Origin: a virus
Direction: 5' to 3' (one strand)
Length of the DNA stretch: 64,000 nucleotides
IMG/VR virus record: IMGVR_UViG_3300023174_000067
Coordinates: 1-64,000 of that record
A program made the position numbers and the translations under genes. The notes beneath the pieces were generated by a model. That model saw only the letters and a program-made list of their open reading frames with translations. It did no database searches and was not told the origin of the DNA. Position 1 is the stretch's first letter, and every line of letters begins with the position of its first letter. Positions 9,805-20,296 of this stretch are shown here, piece after piece.

Positions 9805-12042
9805 TTATATAACAAAAGTTGGGTTAGTATAAACAACACTTCCTCCACTATATCTATAAGCTAAAATTGGTGGTCCACTATAAACACCATTTGTTATTGT
9901 ATATCCACTTATATCAAAATCAGATTGGTTTAATGGGTTAGTTAAAGTAATTGTATAAAAATATTTATAATTATCCCTATAAACACTTCCATACCAATTC
10001 GCAATAGAGCCGTTGAAATAATTTGAGCAGCATGATGCACTAAAACTAGGTATTAATGTTGCAGGACTACCTGAAAATGGATATGTATTAGTTTCAAAAT
10101 CTAAAGTCCTATATCCTCCGTATCTAGGTGTTGAAGTAGCATTTGTTATTCCAGATGTAATTCCTTGTATTAAATAAACTAAGTTTTGAAAATAAAATCC
10201 ACTATTTGGAAACGAATATATAAATGTTGTATTTCCTGTTGCATAAAGATTTACTGTGTAAACAGCTTCATTTGTTGATGCTGAACATCGTAAATCACAA
10301 GATGTAAATCCGCTACCAATTAAATCTGAAATTGTTACTGATGTAATTGATAAATAATAATTTCCTCCTGTTGTACCAGTTTCAATATATGAGGACGGAT
10401 GTAATACATACGTATCATACGAAGTTGGGTCAGCACAAAAATCTGGTGTAGATGAAGTTGGAAAATTAATAAAAATATTACCATAATATCCTAAATTAGT
10501 TGGATTTGAATTATATAAATAACCATTTAAAGTGTTATTTTTAACATAATTCCATTGGTTATAATAAGCACTAATCATTGCGGAGCTGCCCGTAATACTA
10601 TATATTCCTGTCCCTAAAGTTGATATACTTCTTTGAAAATATGTTGTTGTTGTGTCTGTACCACATAAATGATTTGTTGTGTATCTAGTATTGTAATTAC
10701 AGGTTGTTTGTGGAAAATAATTAGAATATGAATAATTATTAGGTCTTGTTATGTTCGAAGTATTTGGGGAAATTCCGTACCAATAAGCCGCGGTCGATAC
10801 TGAGGAATTAGGAAACCCATAATAACCAATCGGATTACTATAATAAGAATTAACATAAAATTTAACATAATCACTATTAGCAAAATCATAATAAGTACAA
10901 CCTGAGACATCAAATAAAATCATATTAACACCACAAGAACCTGTAATTCCAGTTATGCTACTACCTATTATTTTAAAATAATCATTATTGGTTAAACAAT
11001 CAGAACAACCATATGTTTCTTTACATGTAAAATAAAAATCCCAATTAGTATTTACTGTGCTAGGTGTAACTTCAATTATAATTTTATCACCATTTGATAT
11101 TGTTAATCCAGTTAATGTTGTTATTTTGTTATAGAAATACTGAGTTAAAGCACTTTTTGTTATTGACGAAGTACTAAAATTATTACTCGGAACTAAATTA
11201 CCTACCCAAATATCTTCTAAACCAATTAAAGTACTGTAGTTTTGACCACTAAGACTAAGTTTTAACCTATCTGGAGCATTTTCACCTTTAAACGCCCACA
11301 CAATAAATTTAGTAGATGCCGAAATTTGAAATGTAACTAAAACAGGTTGAGCCGTTAATTGAGAGGTCGTAGAAAATTGTATATGATGATTATAGGCCGA
11401 ATAAGGATAAGAAATATTTGTATTAGTTGTATTATCACATCGATATGCATCAACCGTTATAGGGGTTAAACAATCTAATAAACTTAGAATTTCTCCTGTT
11501 GCAGTTCCTCCTGTATTAGAAAAACTATACCCGCTAATTATCACATTTTCTAATACAGGGTAATATGTACCTTCTTGAGCAGGTATTGATGAAACACCAC
11601 TAAAAGGATGATTATATTGATGAGGAAATGTTGTCCCGCTTCCTGTCGAAAACGCTATTGTTGTTGTACTATTAGGACCGTACCAATTTATAAGATATTC
11701 AGTAATATTTGCCTGACAAGTACCTGTTAATATTCCCGAAGATATAGTACCAACCGTAGTTGCACTATAATTTTTTAAACCAAAATGACAAGTATCACAA
11801 GAAGCGGTAGACATTAAATTAATATCCACAAAACAATGTGAAACATTATCTATTAATCTTATGTTATTTGTACCATCGGGTGCAGTTAATACATAAGGAC
11901 ATTGATTACCTGTTATTGATGATAAAGGAACATTAGAATCAATTAACGTCCAACCTGTATTATAATCAGAATAGATATTAATTGTACTACTCAAAGTAGT
12001 ATTACCTGTATTTGTTAAACATAAACTAACCGTTTGTGACAT
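9805..12042 (-). CDS. Large fibre/adhesin protein without Thr-Pro linker
   Basis: A 745-residue protein (MSQTVSLCLTNTGNTTLSST). It is rich in Ser, Thr, Asn, Tyr and Gly with regularly spaced Cys pairs (STASCDTCHFGLKN, KETYGCSDCLTNNDYFKI, SFSASCCSNYFNG). The CDTCHFGLKNYS and CSDCLTNNDYFKI segments begin similar units of roughly 150-250 residues, suggesting three or four tandem domains. No enzymatic motif, signal peptide or membrane helix is seen. The gene ends at the bidirectional terminator and begins 16 bases after the DUF285-repeat fibre. It is probably a distal fibre or decoration protein. I recognise no named family. Confidence 0.65.
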   Translation of the reverse strand: MSQTVSLCLTNTGNTTLSSTINIYSDYNTGWTLIDSNVPLSSITGNQCPYVLTAPDGTNNIRLIDNVSHCFVDINLMSTASCDTCHFGLKNYSATTVGTISSGILTGTCQANITEYLINWYGPNSTTTIAFSTGSGTTFPHQYNHPFSGVSSIPAQEGTYYPVLENVIISGYSFSNTGGTATGEILSLLDCLTPITVDAYRCDNTTNTNISYPYSAYNHHIQFSTTSQLTAQPVLVTFQISASTKFIVWAFKGENAPDRLKLSLSGQNYSTLIGLEDIWVGNLVPSNNFSTSSITKSALTQYFYNKITTLTGLTISNGDKIIIEVTPSTVNTNWDFYFTCKETYGCSDCLTNNDYFKIIGSSITGITGSCGVNMILFDVSGCTYYDFANSDYVKFYVNSYYSNPIGYYGFPNSSVSTAAYWYGISPNTSNITRPNNYSYSNYFPQTTCNYNTRYTTNHLCGTDTTTTYFQRSISTLGTGIYSITGSSAMISAYYNQWNYVKNNTLNGYLYNSNPTNLGYYGNIFINFPTSSTPDFCADPTSYDTYVLHPSSYIETGTTGGNYYLSITSVTISDLIGSGFTSCDLRCSASTNEAVYTVNLYATGNTTFIYSFPNSGFYFQNLVYLIQGITSGITNATSTPRYGGYRTLDFETNTYPFSGSPATLIPSFSASCCSNYFNGSIANWYGSVYRDNYKYFYTITLTNPLNQSDFDISGYTITNGVYSGPPILAYRYSGGSVVYTNPTFVI

Positions 12043-12058
12043 ATAATATTATTATTTA

Positions 12059-14629
12059 TTAAGGATAAATACCTCCATCGACTATTGTCCAACTATAAGT
12101 ACCTCCTGTTAATGTGTTTTTCGCAGTTTGAGCGGTAGCTCCACTATATTTTATTGCTCCAAAGTTGGCCGTAACACCCGTCTTAAGAGCCTTTGTAGAC
12201 CAAGATATAAGTAAATTATTATAATTATCAATACTATAATTTGAACTGGTTTTTCCTGTCATAAAGTTAACAAGGGTTGTTGCACTTATTGGGTTCCAAT
12301 TACTAATATCTTGATTAAATGCCGCAGCTTGATTAAACATATCACTCATACCAACCACTTTAGATACATTCCAATTACCAATAGGTTGATTAAATGAGAC
12401 TGCCGCTTGGAACATACCTGACATGTCAGTAACTCCACTTGTTGTCCATCCACTTATTGTGGTACTACCGCTATTATTAAACTGAGTTGCCGCATAAAAC
12501 ATACCATTCATATCTGTCGCCGCAGACGTATTCCAAGAACCGATATTTTGATTAAACTGATTTGCACTTTTAAATGTACCATTAAATGTTACAACTTTTG
12601 AAACATTCCAATTACCAATTGGTTGATTAAACGCACCAGCACTACTAAACATTTGTTGCATATATAACGCATTACTCATAGTCCACGCACTAATCGAGGG
12701 ATTACCTCCATTATTAAAGCTACTAGCCCCTTCAAACATACCTCTAAATTGAGAGACTCCTGATACAACCCAATTTCCTATGTTTTGATTAAACGGTGTT
12801 CCACAGAACATTCTAGCAAAACCCCCACTATAATAACTCGTATTATTGTTAACTTTTCTTGTATCCCAAGAACCTATAGGTTGATTAAATGGCGATGAAT
12901 AAAACATATGTCCCATAACAGTAACCGCAGATGTTGTCCATCCACTTATTGACGGACTTCCTCCATTATTAAATGCCGATTGGGCAAACATATAAGCAGT
13001 ACCAGTGACTTTTCTAATATCCCAAGCACCTATATTTTGATTAAATGAACTTCCCAAATAAAACATATAATTTGTACTAACACAAGCCGACATTGTCCAA
13101 GCTGAGATTGAACTACTACCTCCATTATTAAATGCATACGCCGAATTAAACATATTATCGGCATATTGTAATTTTGAAACATCCCAATTACCAATATTTT
13201 TATTAAAAGAACTTGCATTAATGAACATACTTTGAGCATTCGTTACATTTGACATCGTCCAACCGCTTAAATTATCATTAAAATTTGTTGCCGATGCAAA
13301 TGTAGACGCCATATTCGTAACTCCTGATGTATTCCACAAATTAACATTATTAATTGTTGTCAATGATGTACATGCCGAAAACGTACCTCCTAAAACAATT
13401 GTACCAGTTAAATCAAGAACATCAGTAGTTCCTGTCAATTTTAAATTACTACAACCAGCAAAATAATATCCCTGATTTGTACCAAGCCTAATTGGACCCC
13501 ATTTATCTACATGAAGTATTTTTAATTTATCTCCCGAACCATTATATTGCCAACCTGTTAAATTACCTGGTCTAGCATATATCTTAACCGTATAATCTCC
13601 CGAACTTGAATATGTATGAGTTGTTGTCGCCGCGCTCCAAACATTAATAGGGTCTATATTACCATCACCCCAATCTACAATACAGTTATAACTACCTGTA
13701 CTAATAAATGGTAGTTTTAATTGATTTGTACTTGTACTTGTAGTACCAGTATTTGTTGTCCTAAATAAAGCTTGGAAGAATGGTAATACTTCTGTTGGGG
13801 TTGGTGTTTGGGTTGGGGTATTTGATAAAGTTGGTGTTTGAGTTGGAGTATTTGATGGCGTATTTGTAGGACTTAAAGTTGGTGTTTGAGTTGGAGTATT
13901 TGTTGGAGTAGGTGTTGGTGGATTAACATAACTAAATCCATATCCTGACATTGCACAGTCACGAATAGATGTAACAGTTGGTGTTAAAGTTGGTGTTGCC
14001 GTTAATGTTGTTGTTTGAGTTGGTGTGTTAGTTGGTGGAACACTTTGAGTTAATGTAGGAGTTAGTGTAGGAGTATTTGAAGGAGTATTAGTTTGAGTTA
14101 AAGTTGGAGTATTTGTCGGTGTTAATGTCGGTGTTAATGTTGGTGTTAATGTTGGTGTATTTGTTGGCGTTAAGGTAGGTGTCGCAGTTAATGTTGGGGT
14201 TGGAGTAGGAGTTGATTCATAACAACATTCAATTAGAGTTGAATTACCATTACCAGATAGTTTTATGACACCATAATAATTTTTAACACATCTATATGTT
14301 GTAGTTGATGCACTAATATTTTCTGTTGTTGCCGTAGTATCACTACATTGAATATATTTGAAAGTTGAACCTGACAATCCTCCATACAAACTAAATTGTA
14401 AACAAGCATTATCTAAGAAGTGAATTGATTCACAATTATTACTGTCAATCATTTTAACCATTACAGTTTGAGCGAATTCAAAAATACTTGGAATTGTAAA
14501 TCCTGTTATTGGAGGAACGTTACTTGTCACAATTCCAGCAAATTGACAATTAGTATTTGAAATATCACAAACATAAACATTGTATGGTGGTGTACCCGAT
14601 ATACTTAATATTTCAAGAAATGATGACAT
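12059..14629 (-). CDS. Tail fibre with Thr-Pro linkers, PKD-like domain and BspA/DUF285 repeats
   Basis: An 856-residue modular protein. Residues 1-70 are the adaptor module shared with 5044-5265 ([14 protein letters not shown]). Residues 75-135 are a small Cys-containing domain. Thr-Pro linkers lie at about 138-218 and 235-280. A PKD-like strand with VDWGDGN is near residue 316, followed by [15 protein letters not shown]. From about residue 395 to 800 there are about 16 DUF285/BspA-type repeats of 20-25 residues ([20 protein letters not shown] type, with NMF, FN and IGNW anchors). The end ([20 protein letters not shown], then [10 protein letters not shown]) is the usual C-terminus of such repeat arrays. 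DUF285 repeats are common in bacterial surface proteins and form solenoids. A receptor-binding fibre is inferred. Confidence 0.8.
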   Translation of the reverse strand: MSSFLEILSISGTPPYNVYVCDISNTNCQFAGIVTSNVPPITGFTIPSIFEFAQTVMVKMIDSNNCESIHFLDNACLQFSLYGGLSGSTFKYIQCSDTTATTENISASTTTYRCVKNYYGVIKLSGNGNSTLIECCYESTPTPTPTLTATPTLTPTNTPTLTPTLTPTLTPTNTPTLTQTNTPSNTPTLTPTLTQSVPPTNTPTQTTTLTATPTLTPTVTSIRDCAMSGYGFSYVNPPTPTPTNTPTQTPTLSPTNTPSNTPTQTPTLSNTPTQTPTPTEVLPFFQALFRTTNTGTTSTSTNQLKLPFISTGSYNCIVDWGDGNIDPINVWSAATTTHTYSSSGDYTVKIYARPGNLTGWQYNGSGDKLKILHVDKWGPIRLGTNQGYYFAGCSNLKLTGTTDVLDLTGTIVLGGTFSACTSLTTINNVNLWNTSGVTNMASTFASATNFNDNLSGWTMSNVTNAQSMFINASSFNKNIGNWDVSKLQYADNMFNSAYAFNNGGSSSISAWTMSACVSTNYMFYLGSSFNQNIGAWDIRKVTGTAYMFAQSAFNNGGSPSISGWTTSAVTVMGHMFYSSPFNQPIGSWDTRKVNNNTSYYSGGFARMFCGTPFNQNIGNWVVSGVSQFRGMFEGASSFNNGGNPSISAWTMSNALYMQQMFSSAGAFNQPIGNWNVSKVVTFNGTFKSANQFNQNIGSWNTSAATDMNGMFYAATQFNNSGSTTISGWTTSGVTDMSGMFQAAVSFNQPIGNWNVSKVVGMSDMFNQAAAFNQDISNWNPISATTLVNFMTGKTSSNYSIDNYNNLLISWSTKALKTGVTANFGAIKYSGATAQTAKNTLTGGTYSWTIVDGGIYP
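12270..13400 (-). repeat. DUF285/BspA-type repeat array (coding)
   Basis: Tandem units of about 65-80 bases, each encoding a FNQ-x-I-G-x-W ... MF pattern. Neighbouring units keep strong nucleotide similarity, for example the repeated ccaattaccaat and ggttgattaaa plus-strand stretches. This suggests recent duplication or gene conversion. Confidence 0.85.
13790..14215 (-). repeat. Thr-Pro linker repeats (coding, two blocks)
   Basis: Blocks at about 13790-13925 and 13975-14215 are separated by a short segment with [16 protein letters not shown]. They use the same gttggtgtt/gttggagta nucleotide units as the other linkers. Confidence 0.9.
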
Positions 14630-14669
14630 ATATTTTTATATTCTCTTTATTTAATAATTATAAAACAAT

Positions 14670-17600
14670 TTATGATTTTGTCACCTGAAAGTTCGCTAAA
14701 CACGCTCTATCAGTACCTGTTGTTGAAACTTGAACTATTATATAAAATGTTGATGGTATTGTGACATTACCGATAGCACTATTTGCCGCATTTTGACTAT
14801 TTGCACTAGAACCCGCAAAGTTTCTACTATAAAAAGAACCTGATAACGTCCAATAATTTCTATTCATAGGAATATAGATATTTGGAGTCGCAGCATTATA
14901 ATTTGCTATCTGAGTTGCTCCAGTTATACTTGCTGATGTATTAATATAATATGTTATTCCAATTATATTCGTACTACTCGCAGTAGTTGTAACAACAGTA
15001 TCTATTTTTAATAAGTCACCATCCGAAAAATTACTTGAGGATATCGCTGAAGAAAAAAATGTACTAGCACCTGAATTAGTCTGAAGAGTATTTGAACTAC
15101 TTTTATAAAGAGAGCCAGTCGCTAAACTTGCAAGTGGAAATGTATGAAGTACTCCTGTACCATCTACAGTTAGTACCGTTGAGTCTACTGCAGATTGTAA
15201 TCCAACAAATTTAACAGGGTCTGTCGCAGCGGTCACTGTTAATTTATTTGTTGGTGATGTTGTTCCCAAACCAACCAATCCATCATTTTTAATATAAATA
15301 CCTTCCAAAAATACTGAACCATTCTTGACTTGGAATGTCATATCACCCGCATAATTACCAACTCCACCTGATGTGGATATAAGTCTACTACCTATTCTTG
15401 CAACACCTGTAGCATTAGTCCCAATACCATGTTGGAAAGATAATAAAGAGTATGTGTTAAGTGTTGTACTTTGATTATTAACACCAATAATTGCATTATA
15501 GGTATTAATGTCAGTAATATTTGTATTTTGGGTTGCCCTAATTACGTTTGTATTACCAGTATTAACAACCTCTAATTTATATGTTGGATTACTAGTTCCA
15601 ATACCCACCTGATTTCCACCATCCATTACTAATAAATTTGGTTGTGTTGATGAACTAAACTTTAATGAATTAGTACCTATATTAACAACTCTATTACCCG
15701 ATAATATACCATCACTATTATATATGGTTGTGGCACTTGTTGATAATCCTGATGTTGCAATTTTATGTAAGACACCATTACCATCAATAGTTAATAAGTC
15801 AGTATCCGTTGACGCAGATATACCAATAAATTTAACAGGGTCAGTAGTTGCACTTACGGTTAATTTATCTTGAATTCTTGTTGTACCGCTCACATCTAAT
15901 TTATAAGATGCGTCCACAGGATTAGTCCCAATTGAAACATTTCCATTATTAAATACCCTTACCTTTGTATTTCCACTTCCAGGAGATACTGTATTAATAT
16001 CAACATTAGAACCTCTACTACTAAGTTCTAAAGAACTACCTGAATAAATTGTTTCTATAATAAATCTATTTATACCTAGCGTATTTGTTGTACCGTTAGC
16101 AGCAATTTGACCAACATAATTACTACCTCCTAAATCATTTAAAAATCTTATTGCAACTCCAGAAGTATTACCAGAATTAGAATTTTCTAATAAAAGATTT
16201 GAATATCCATTATTACTACCCGATAAAGTCAATGTTGGATTATTTGAACTATATGTAATTCTACTATTACCACCTACATCTAATTTATAAGAAGACACTG
16301 TAGTTCCAATACCAACATTACCACCACTCAACATTAATGTATTTGGTTGAGTTGCCGAACTAAAATAAAGAGTACGAGTACTTAAATTAACACTTCTATT
16401 TGCTTGTAAGGTTCCACTAGAGTTATATATATTAGTTGTTGTTAATCCTGTAGTTAATCCAGATATTGGAGATGTATGAACAACACCTGTTCCATCAACA
16501 GTTAATATATTAGTATCGCTTGCTGATTGTAACCCAATAAATTTAACGGGGTCAGTTGATGCCGATACTGTTAATTTATTTGACGGTGATGATGTCCCAA
16601 TACCAACATTACCTAAAGTATCAAGTATAAAATTAGTATTTCCTGACGCTCCTCTTATCACATAATTCCATCCTGCATTATCTAAATAAGTAAATCCAAC
16701 ATTTGGAGATGTAACATATGTTTGTAATGTACCTCCAGTTAATGACCAACCAGGATTAAATGTCACAGATTGATTCGCCGTAACGTTATTACTCGATATT
16801 TGTAATACTTTATTAGTATTATCACCAAAATTAAATAACCATGCACTACCTAATCCAAAATTGTTTGTAAAATAATATTCATAACCACCACCTGAATGTG
16901 GTATATTATAAAGCTCATATCCACTACCCATTCTAAAACTAGCATTACCAGTATTTGTATAATATGTTTGTTGGTATCCTCCACCATTTACATCTAACTT
17001 ATATGATGGACTTAATATTCCTATACCAACATTTCCGCCACTCATAACAAGTGTATTAGGATTTGTTGTAGAACTAAAATTAAGAGTATATGAACTTAAG
17101 TTAACAACTCTATTACTTAATAAAGTACCGTCACTTGTATATATTGTCGCCGCGGTAGTTGTTATTGCCGAAGTAGCAATTTTATGTACAACTCCTGTAC
17201 CATCCATAGTTAATAAATCAGTGTCGGTTGAAGATTGTACCCCTACAAATCTTACAGGGTCTGTCGATGCGGATATGTGTAATGAATTTGTAATAGCTGT
17301 CGTACCAACACCTAATTTCCCACCAAAATAATTATTATCTTGACTACCTTGCTGATAAATTCCCCATCCATTAGTTATACCCGTAAACGCACTTTTCATT
17401 GGTGCGATATATAATCCCATAATATTGGTAACATTTAGATAAGCATTAGCATTATAATATCTAATACCTCCCGCAGTATAAAACATAAATCGTTCCATTG
17501 TAGAACCTGATTTACCATACGCATCTAAATACCCACCATATAATCCGTACCAACCATTAAAAGTTTTAAGTACATTTGTTGTAACTGTTGTAACATCAGG

Positions 17601-20267
17601 CCATGTATCAAATTTACCAAAAATTGAGTAGTTTGAATGAGCTAAATCGTTTCCACTATTATATGTTATACTTCCATTGGTAGTTGTTGCTCCAAATCCT
17701 ACTGAACCATATAAACCAGTATGTACACTATCCCAAGCATATTGTGTTAAACCACTAACACCCGCAGGTGCAATATCATAAGTTCTACCTGTTAATAATT
17801 CAGTATGTCTTTCAGCCCTAAATGTTTGAAATTCACTTGTTATTGCACTTGTTGTTCCCGAATCACCCTTAAACCAATTATAAAATTGAACCATTGGTTT
17901 ATAAGCTAAATAAGAACTTGGTGTTGTATTTTTTATTTCAAATAAAGTTGAGTTAGTATTTGCAGTCCTTACTATTCCATCAGTTAATGATGTTGTTGTT
18001 GCCGTTAATGTACCACCTAAAACAACATTATTATTTGTACGTGTTAATCCATTTGTAAATGTTAAAGTACTTCCGCTAACACCTGATAACGGATAAGTAT
18101 GTAAAACACCTGAACTATCAACACTAACTAAATTTGTGTCCAATGTATTTGCAGTTAACCCTACAAATCTAACAGGGTCAGTTGATGCCGAAACAGTTAG
18201 ATTACGATATATTGTAACTCCTGAAGTTTCAAACGTCACCAAATTACTTCTATTATTATTTGAAGTACCATTACCTATAACATACAATGTTGACGCTGAA
18301 TTTGTTGTACCTGTTAGATTAAACCATCCAGACACTTTCATATAATCATATTCCGCAATTGTTCCTCTACCTTCAGCATGTGAATACATACCATACGTAA
18401 ACGCACTTAATCCTTCAGCGTGTGAGTATTGTCCTATTGACCTTGTACTTCTACCTTCCGAATGTGACGCAGTTCCATTTGAATTAGTGAAAGCACCTTC
18501 AGCGTGAGAATACTGACCATTAGATGTTGTTCCACTACCTTCAGCATGAGACGCAAAACCAATTGATTTAGTACTATATCCCTCAACATGAGAACCAGAA
18601 CCTTCCGAAACATTTCCCGTACCAAGGTACTTATAATATGTTGTTTCTAATTTAGGAAAAAATGTAAATGTTGATTCATCCGCTAAAGAATCATATGTTA
18701 TTGATTGTATTGTAGGTGCGGTATAATAATATAAATTAAGAGCAATTGAATCATTATTAGGACCTCCTTTTATAGTAAAATTAGGTACTTGGTAAGGTTG
18801 TGTTAAAAAACTATAATCTCCGTTAACAACTATAGTATTTACATCACTAAAAACAACAAGACTAGAAAAACTATACGGATATATTGTATCGGTATATTTA
18901 AAAAGACCTATAGATTCAGTGAAAACATACTCTAAACCATCACTATAAAATCCAATACCTTCTGAATGTGAATAACCACCAATCGATACAGTTCTATATC
19001 CTTCAGCATGTGATGATACCCCTTTCGATATTGTCTCATACCCTTCAGCGTGTGATGAAGTACCACTCGATATAGTATCACTACCTTCAGAATGCGACGC
19101 ACTTCCTATTGATTTCGTTAATATTCCTTCGGAATGAGATGAACCCCCTAAAGAAATTGATAATGTACCTTCAGAATGTGAATAAGTACCTACAGCCGTT
19201 GATTGAACTCCTTCTGAATGAGAATAATCACCTATAGATTGGGAATGTCTACCTTCTGAATGTGATTCATGACCACCGATAATTTTATCGGCACCTAAAG
19301 AATATTGTAGATTTGTACCAATATTTGCCTCAGTAGTTGTTACAGTAGTATCAATTAAATTTATTACTGTATTAATACCATTAAAAATAACAGATTCTAT
19401 TTTAAACCCATCAATACCATACGTATTATCATAATCGCTATCATCTAAAATTGCGTAAGTATAAATTTCATTTGTTACATCTCCGTAAGAAGAATCTAAT
19501 ATAATAATACCATTATTAATATTTGTTGAGTGATACCCATATATACCTGTAGTTGTTTCACTACCCTCAGCATGAGAATAAGGACCTAAAGCAACGCTAT
19601 AATTTCCCTGTTCTAATTTTTCTAAAATAGTAAAAGTACTACCAGTCCCTCCACTAAAAGTTAATGTTGTACCTGTTTGAGTTACTATCCTATCCCCCTG
19701 TATTGTATCGTCACCTGTATATAATGTTGGAGTTGTTCCTCCTGTAATTAATAATCTCCATCTCGCATTCGCTCTTGTAACACCACTAATACCTTCAACT
19801 GTTGACGCCGTCCAAGCATTTATGAAATTTTGACCCGCAACTGTAGTGTTTTTTACTTGAGTATCATACAAATTATAAACTACAGTATTAGTTGCAGCGG
19901 TAGCTGCATTCCATAAACTCTCATAATTATCTATTTGAAATTGATATGCTTTATTTGTTTCTTGAACATACGCAACCATACCTAATCTTCTTCTACCCGA
20001 AGAAAAATTATCAGAATTTAAAGAAATATATGTAGGATTAAATGGCGTTCCATTACCAACATAAAAATTAATAGGTATCGTATTACCCGTTGATTGTTGT
20101 AATCCAACACCCGAAAAACTTAAAGATAAATCACTTATATTTGCAACCTCAACCCATCCACCAATACCTAAAATACTATAATTAGTACCTTGAACTGACG
20201 TTCTAGGTACACTATAAGGTGAAGATAATAATTGAGCATTTAATGGATTTTTATATGGAAACGACAT
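14670..20267 (-). CDS. Very large trimeric-type tail fibre with YadA-head-like SHSEG repeats
   Basis: A 1865-residue protein, the longest in the fibre array. Residues 1-220 form an N-terminal attachment region (MSFPYKNPLNAQLLSSPYSV). At about 222, 326-437 and 552-642 there are 14-residue repeats with S-H-S/A-E-G followed by S-I-G or S-x-G (for example YSHSEGVQSTAVGTYSHSEG), the pattern of YadA/Hia head repeats that fold as left-handed trimeric beta-rolls. Five modules beginning S-A-S/T-T-D-P-V-R/K-F-V/I-G start near residues 694, 999, 1236, 1474 and 1682. Each continues to D-G-x-G-V-L/V-H, and several are followed by NVGIGT..PSYKLDV. The C-terminal 180 residues are an unrecognised domain with no sign of a peptidase S74 intramolecular chaperone. 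A long homotrimeric fibre is inferred. Confidence 0.8.
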   Translation of the reverse strand: MSFPYKNPLNAQLLSSPYSVPRTSVQGTNYSILGIGGWVEVANISDLSLSFSGVGLQQSTGNTIPINFYVGNGTPFNPTYISLNSDNFSSGRRRLGMVAYVQETNKAYQFQIDNYESLWNAATAATNTVVYNLYDTQVKNTTVAGQNFINAWTASTVEGISGVTRANARWRLLITGGTTPTLYTGDDTIQGDRIVTQTGTTLTFSGGTGSTFTILEKLEQGNYSVALGPYSHAEGSETTTGIYGYHSTNINNGIIILDSSYGDVTNEIYTYAILDDSDYDNTYGIDGFKIESVIFNGINTVINLIDTTVTTTEANIGTNLQYSLGADKIIGGHESHSEGRHSQSIGDYSHSEGVQSTAVGTYSHSEGTLSISLGGSSHSEGILTKSIGSASHSEGSDTISSGTSSHAEGYETISKGVSSHAEGYRTVSIGGYSHSEGIGFYSDGLEYVFTESIGLFKYTDTIYPYSFSSLVVFSDVNTIVVNGDYSFLTQPYQVPNFTIKGGPNNDSIALNLYYYTAPTIQSITYDSLADESTFTFFPKLETTYYKYLGTGNVSEGSGSHVEGYSTKSIGFASHAEGSGTTSNGQYSHAEGAFTNSNGTASHSEGRSTRSIGQYSHAEGLSAFTYGMYSHAEGRGTIAEYDYMKVSGWFNLTGTTNSASTLYVIGNGTSNNNRSNLVTFETSGVTIYRNLTVSASTDPVRFVGLTANTLDTNLVSVDSSGVLHTYPLSGVSGSTLTFTNGLTRTNNNVVLGGTLTATTTSLTDGIVRTANTNSTLFEIKNTTPSSYLAYKPMVQFYNWFKGDSGTTSAITSEFQTFRAERHTELLTGRTYDIAPAGVSGLTQYAWDSVHTGLYGSVGFGATTTNGSITYNSGNDLAHSNYSIFGKFDTWPDVTTVTTNVLKTFNGWYGLYGGYLDAYGKSGSTMERFMFYTAGGIRYYNANAYLNVTNIMGLYIAPMKSAFTGITNGWGIYQQGSQDNNYFGGKLGVGTTAITNSLHISASTDPVRFVGVQSSTDTDLLTMDGTGVVHKIATSAITTTAATIYTSDGTLLSNRVVNLSSYTLNFSSTTNPNTLVMSGGNVGIGILSPSYKLDVNGGGYQQTYYTNTGNASFRMGSGYELYNIPHSGGGYEYYFTNNFGLGSAWLFNFGDNTNKVLQISSNNVTANQSVTFNPGWSLTGGTLQTYVTSPNVGFTYLDNAGWNYVIRGASGNTNFILDTLGNVGIGTSSPSNKLTVSASTDPVKFIGLQSASDTNILTVDGTGVVHTSPISGLTTGLTTTNIYNSSGTLQANRSVNLSTRTLYFSSATQPNTLMLSGGNVGIGTTVSSYKLDVGGNSRITYSSNNPTLTLSGSNNGYSNLLLENSNSGNTSGVAIRFLNDLGGSNYVGQIAANGTTNTLGINRFIIETIYSGSSLELSSRGSNVDINTVSPGSGNTKVRVFNNGNVSIGTNPVDASYKLDVSGTTRIQDKLTVSATTDPVKFIGISASTDTDLLTIDGNGVLHKIATSGLSTSATTIYNSDGILSGNRVVNIGTNSLKFSSSTQPNLLVMDGGNQVGIGTSNPTYKLEVVNTGNTNVIRATQNTNITDINTYNAIIGVNNQSTTLNTYSLLSFQHGIGTNATGVARIGSRLISTSGGVGNYAGDMTFQVKNGSVFLEGIYIKNDGLVGLGTTSPTNKLTVTAATDPVKFVGLQSAVDSTVLTVDGTGVLHTFPLASLATGSLYKSSSNTLQTNSGASTFFSSAISSSNFSDGDLLKIDTVVTTTASSTNIIGITYYINTSASITGATQIANYNAATPNIYIPMNRNYWTLSGSFYSRNFAGSSANSQNAANSAIGNVTIPSTFYIIVQVSTTGTDRACLANFQVTKS

Positions 20268-20296
20268 TAATATGTTTTACTATAATTATTCAAGTT

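Noticed and set aside
18136-18345. Rightward open frames opposite the fibre genes (for example 18136-18345, 62277-62612, 56334-56594)
   Set aside because: They are mirror frames of long, well-supported minus-strand genes, with no promoter and no recognisable protein.
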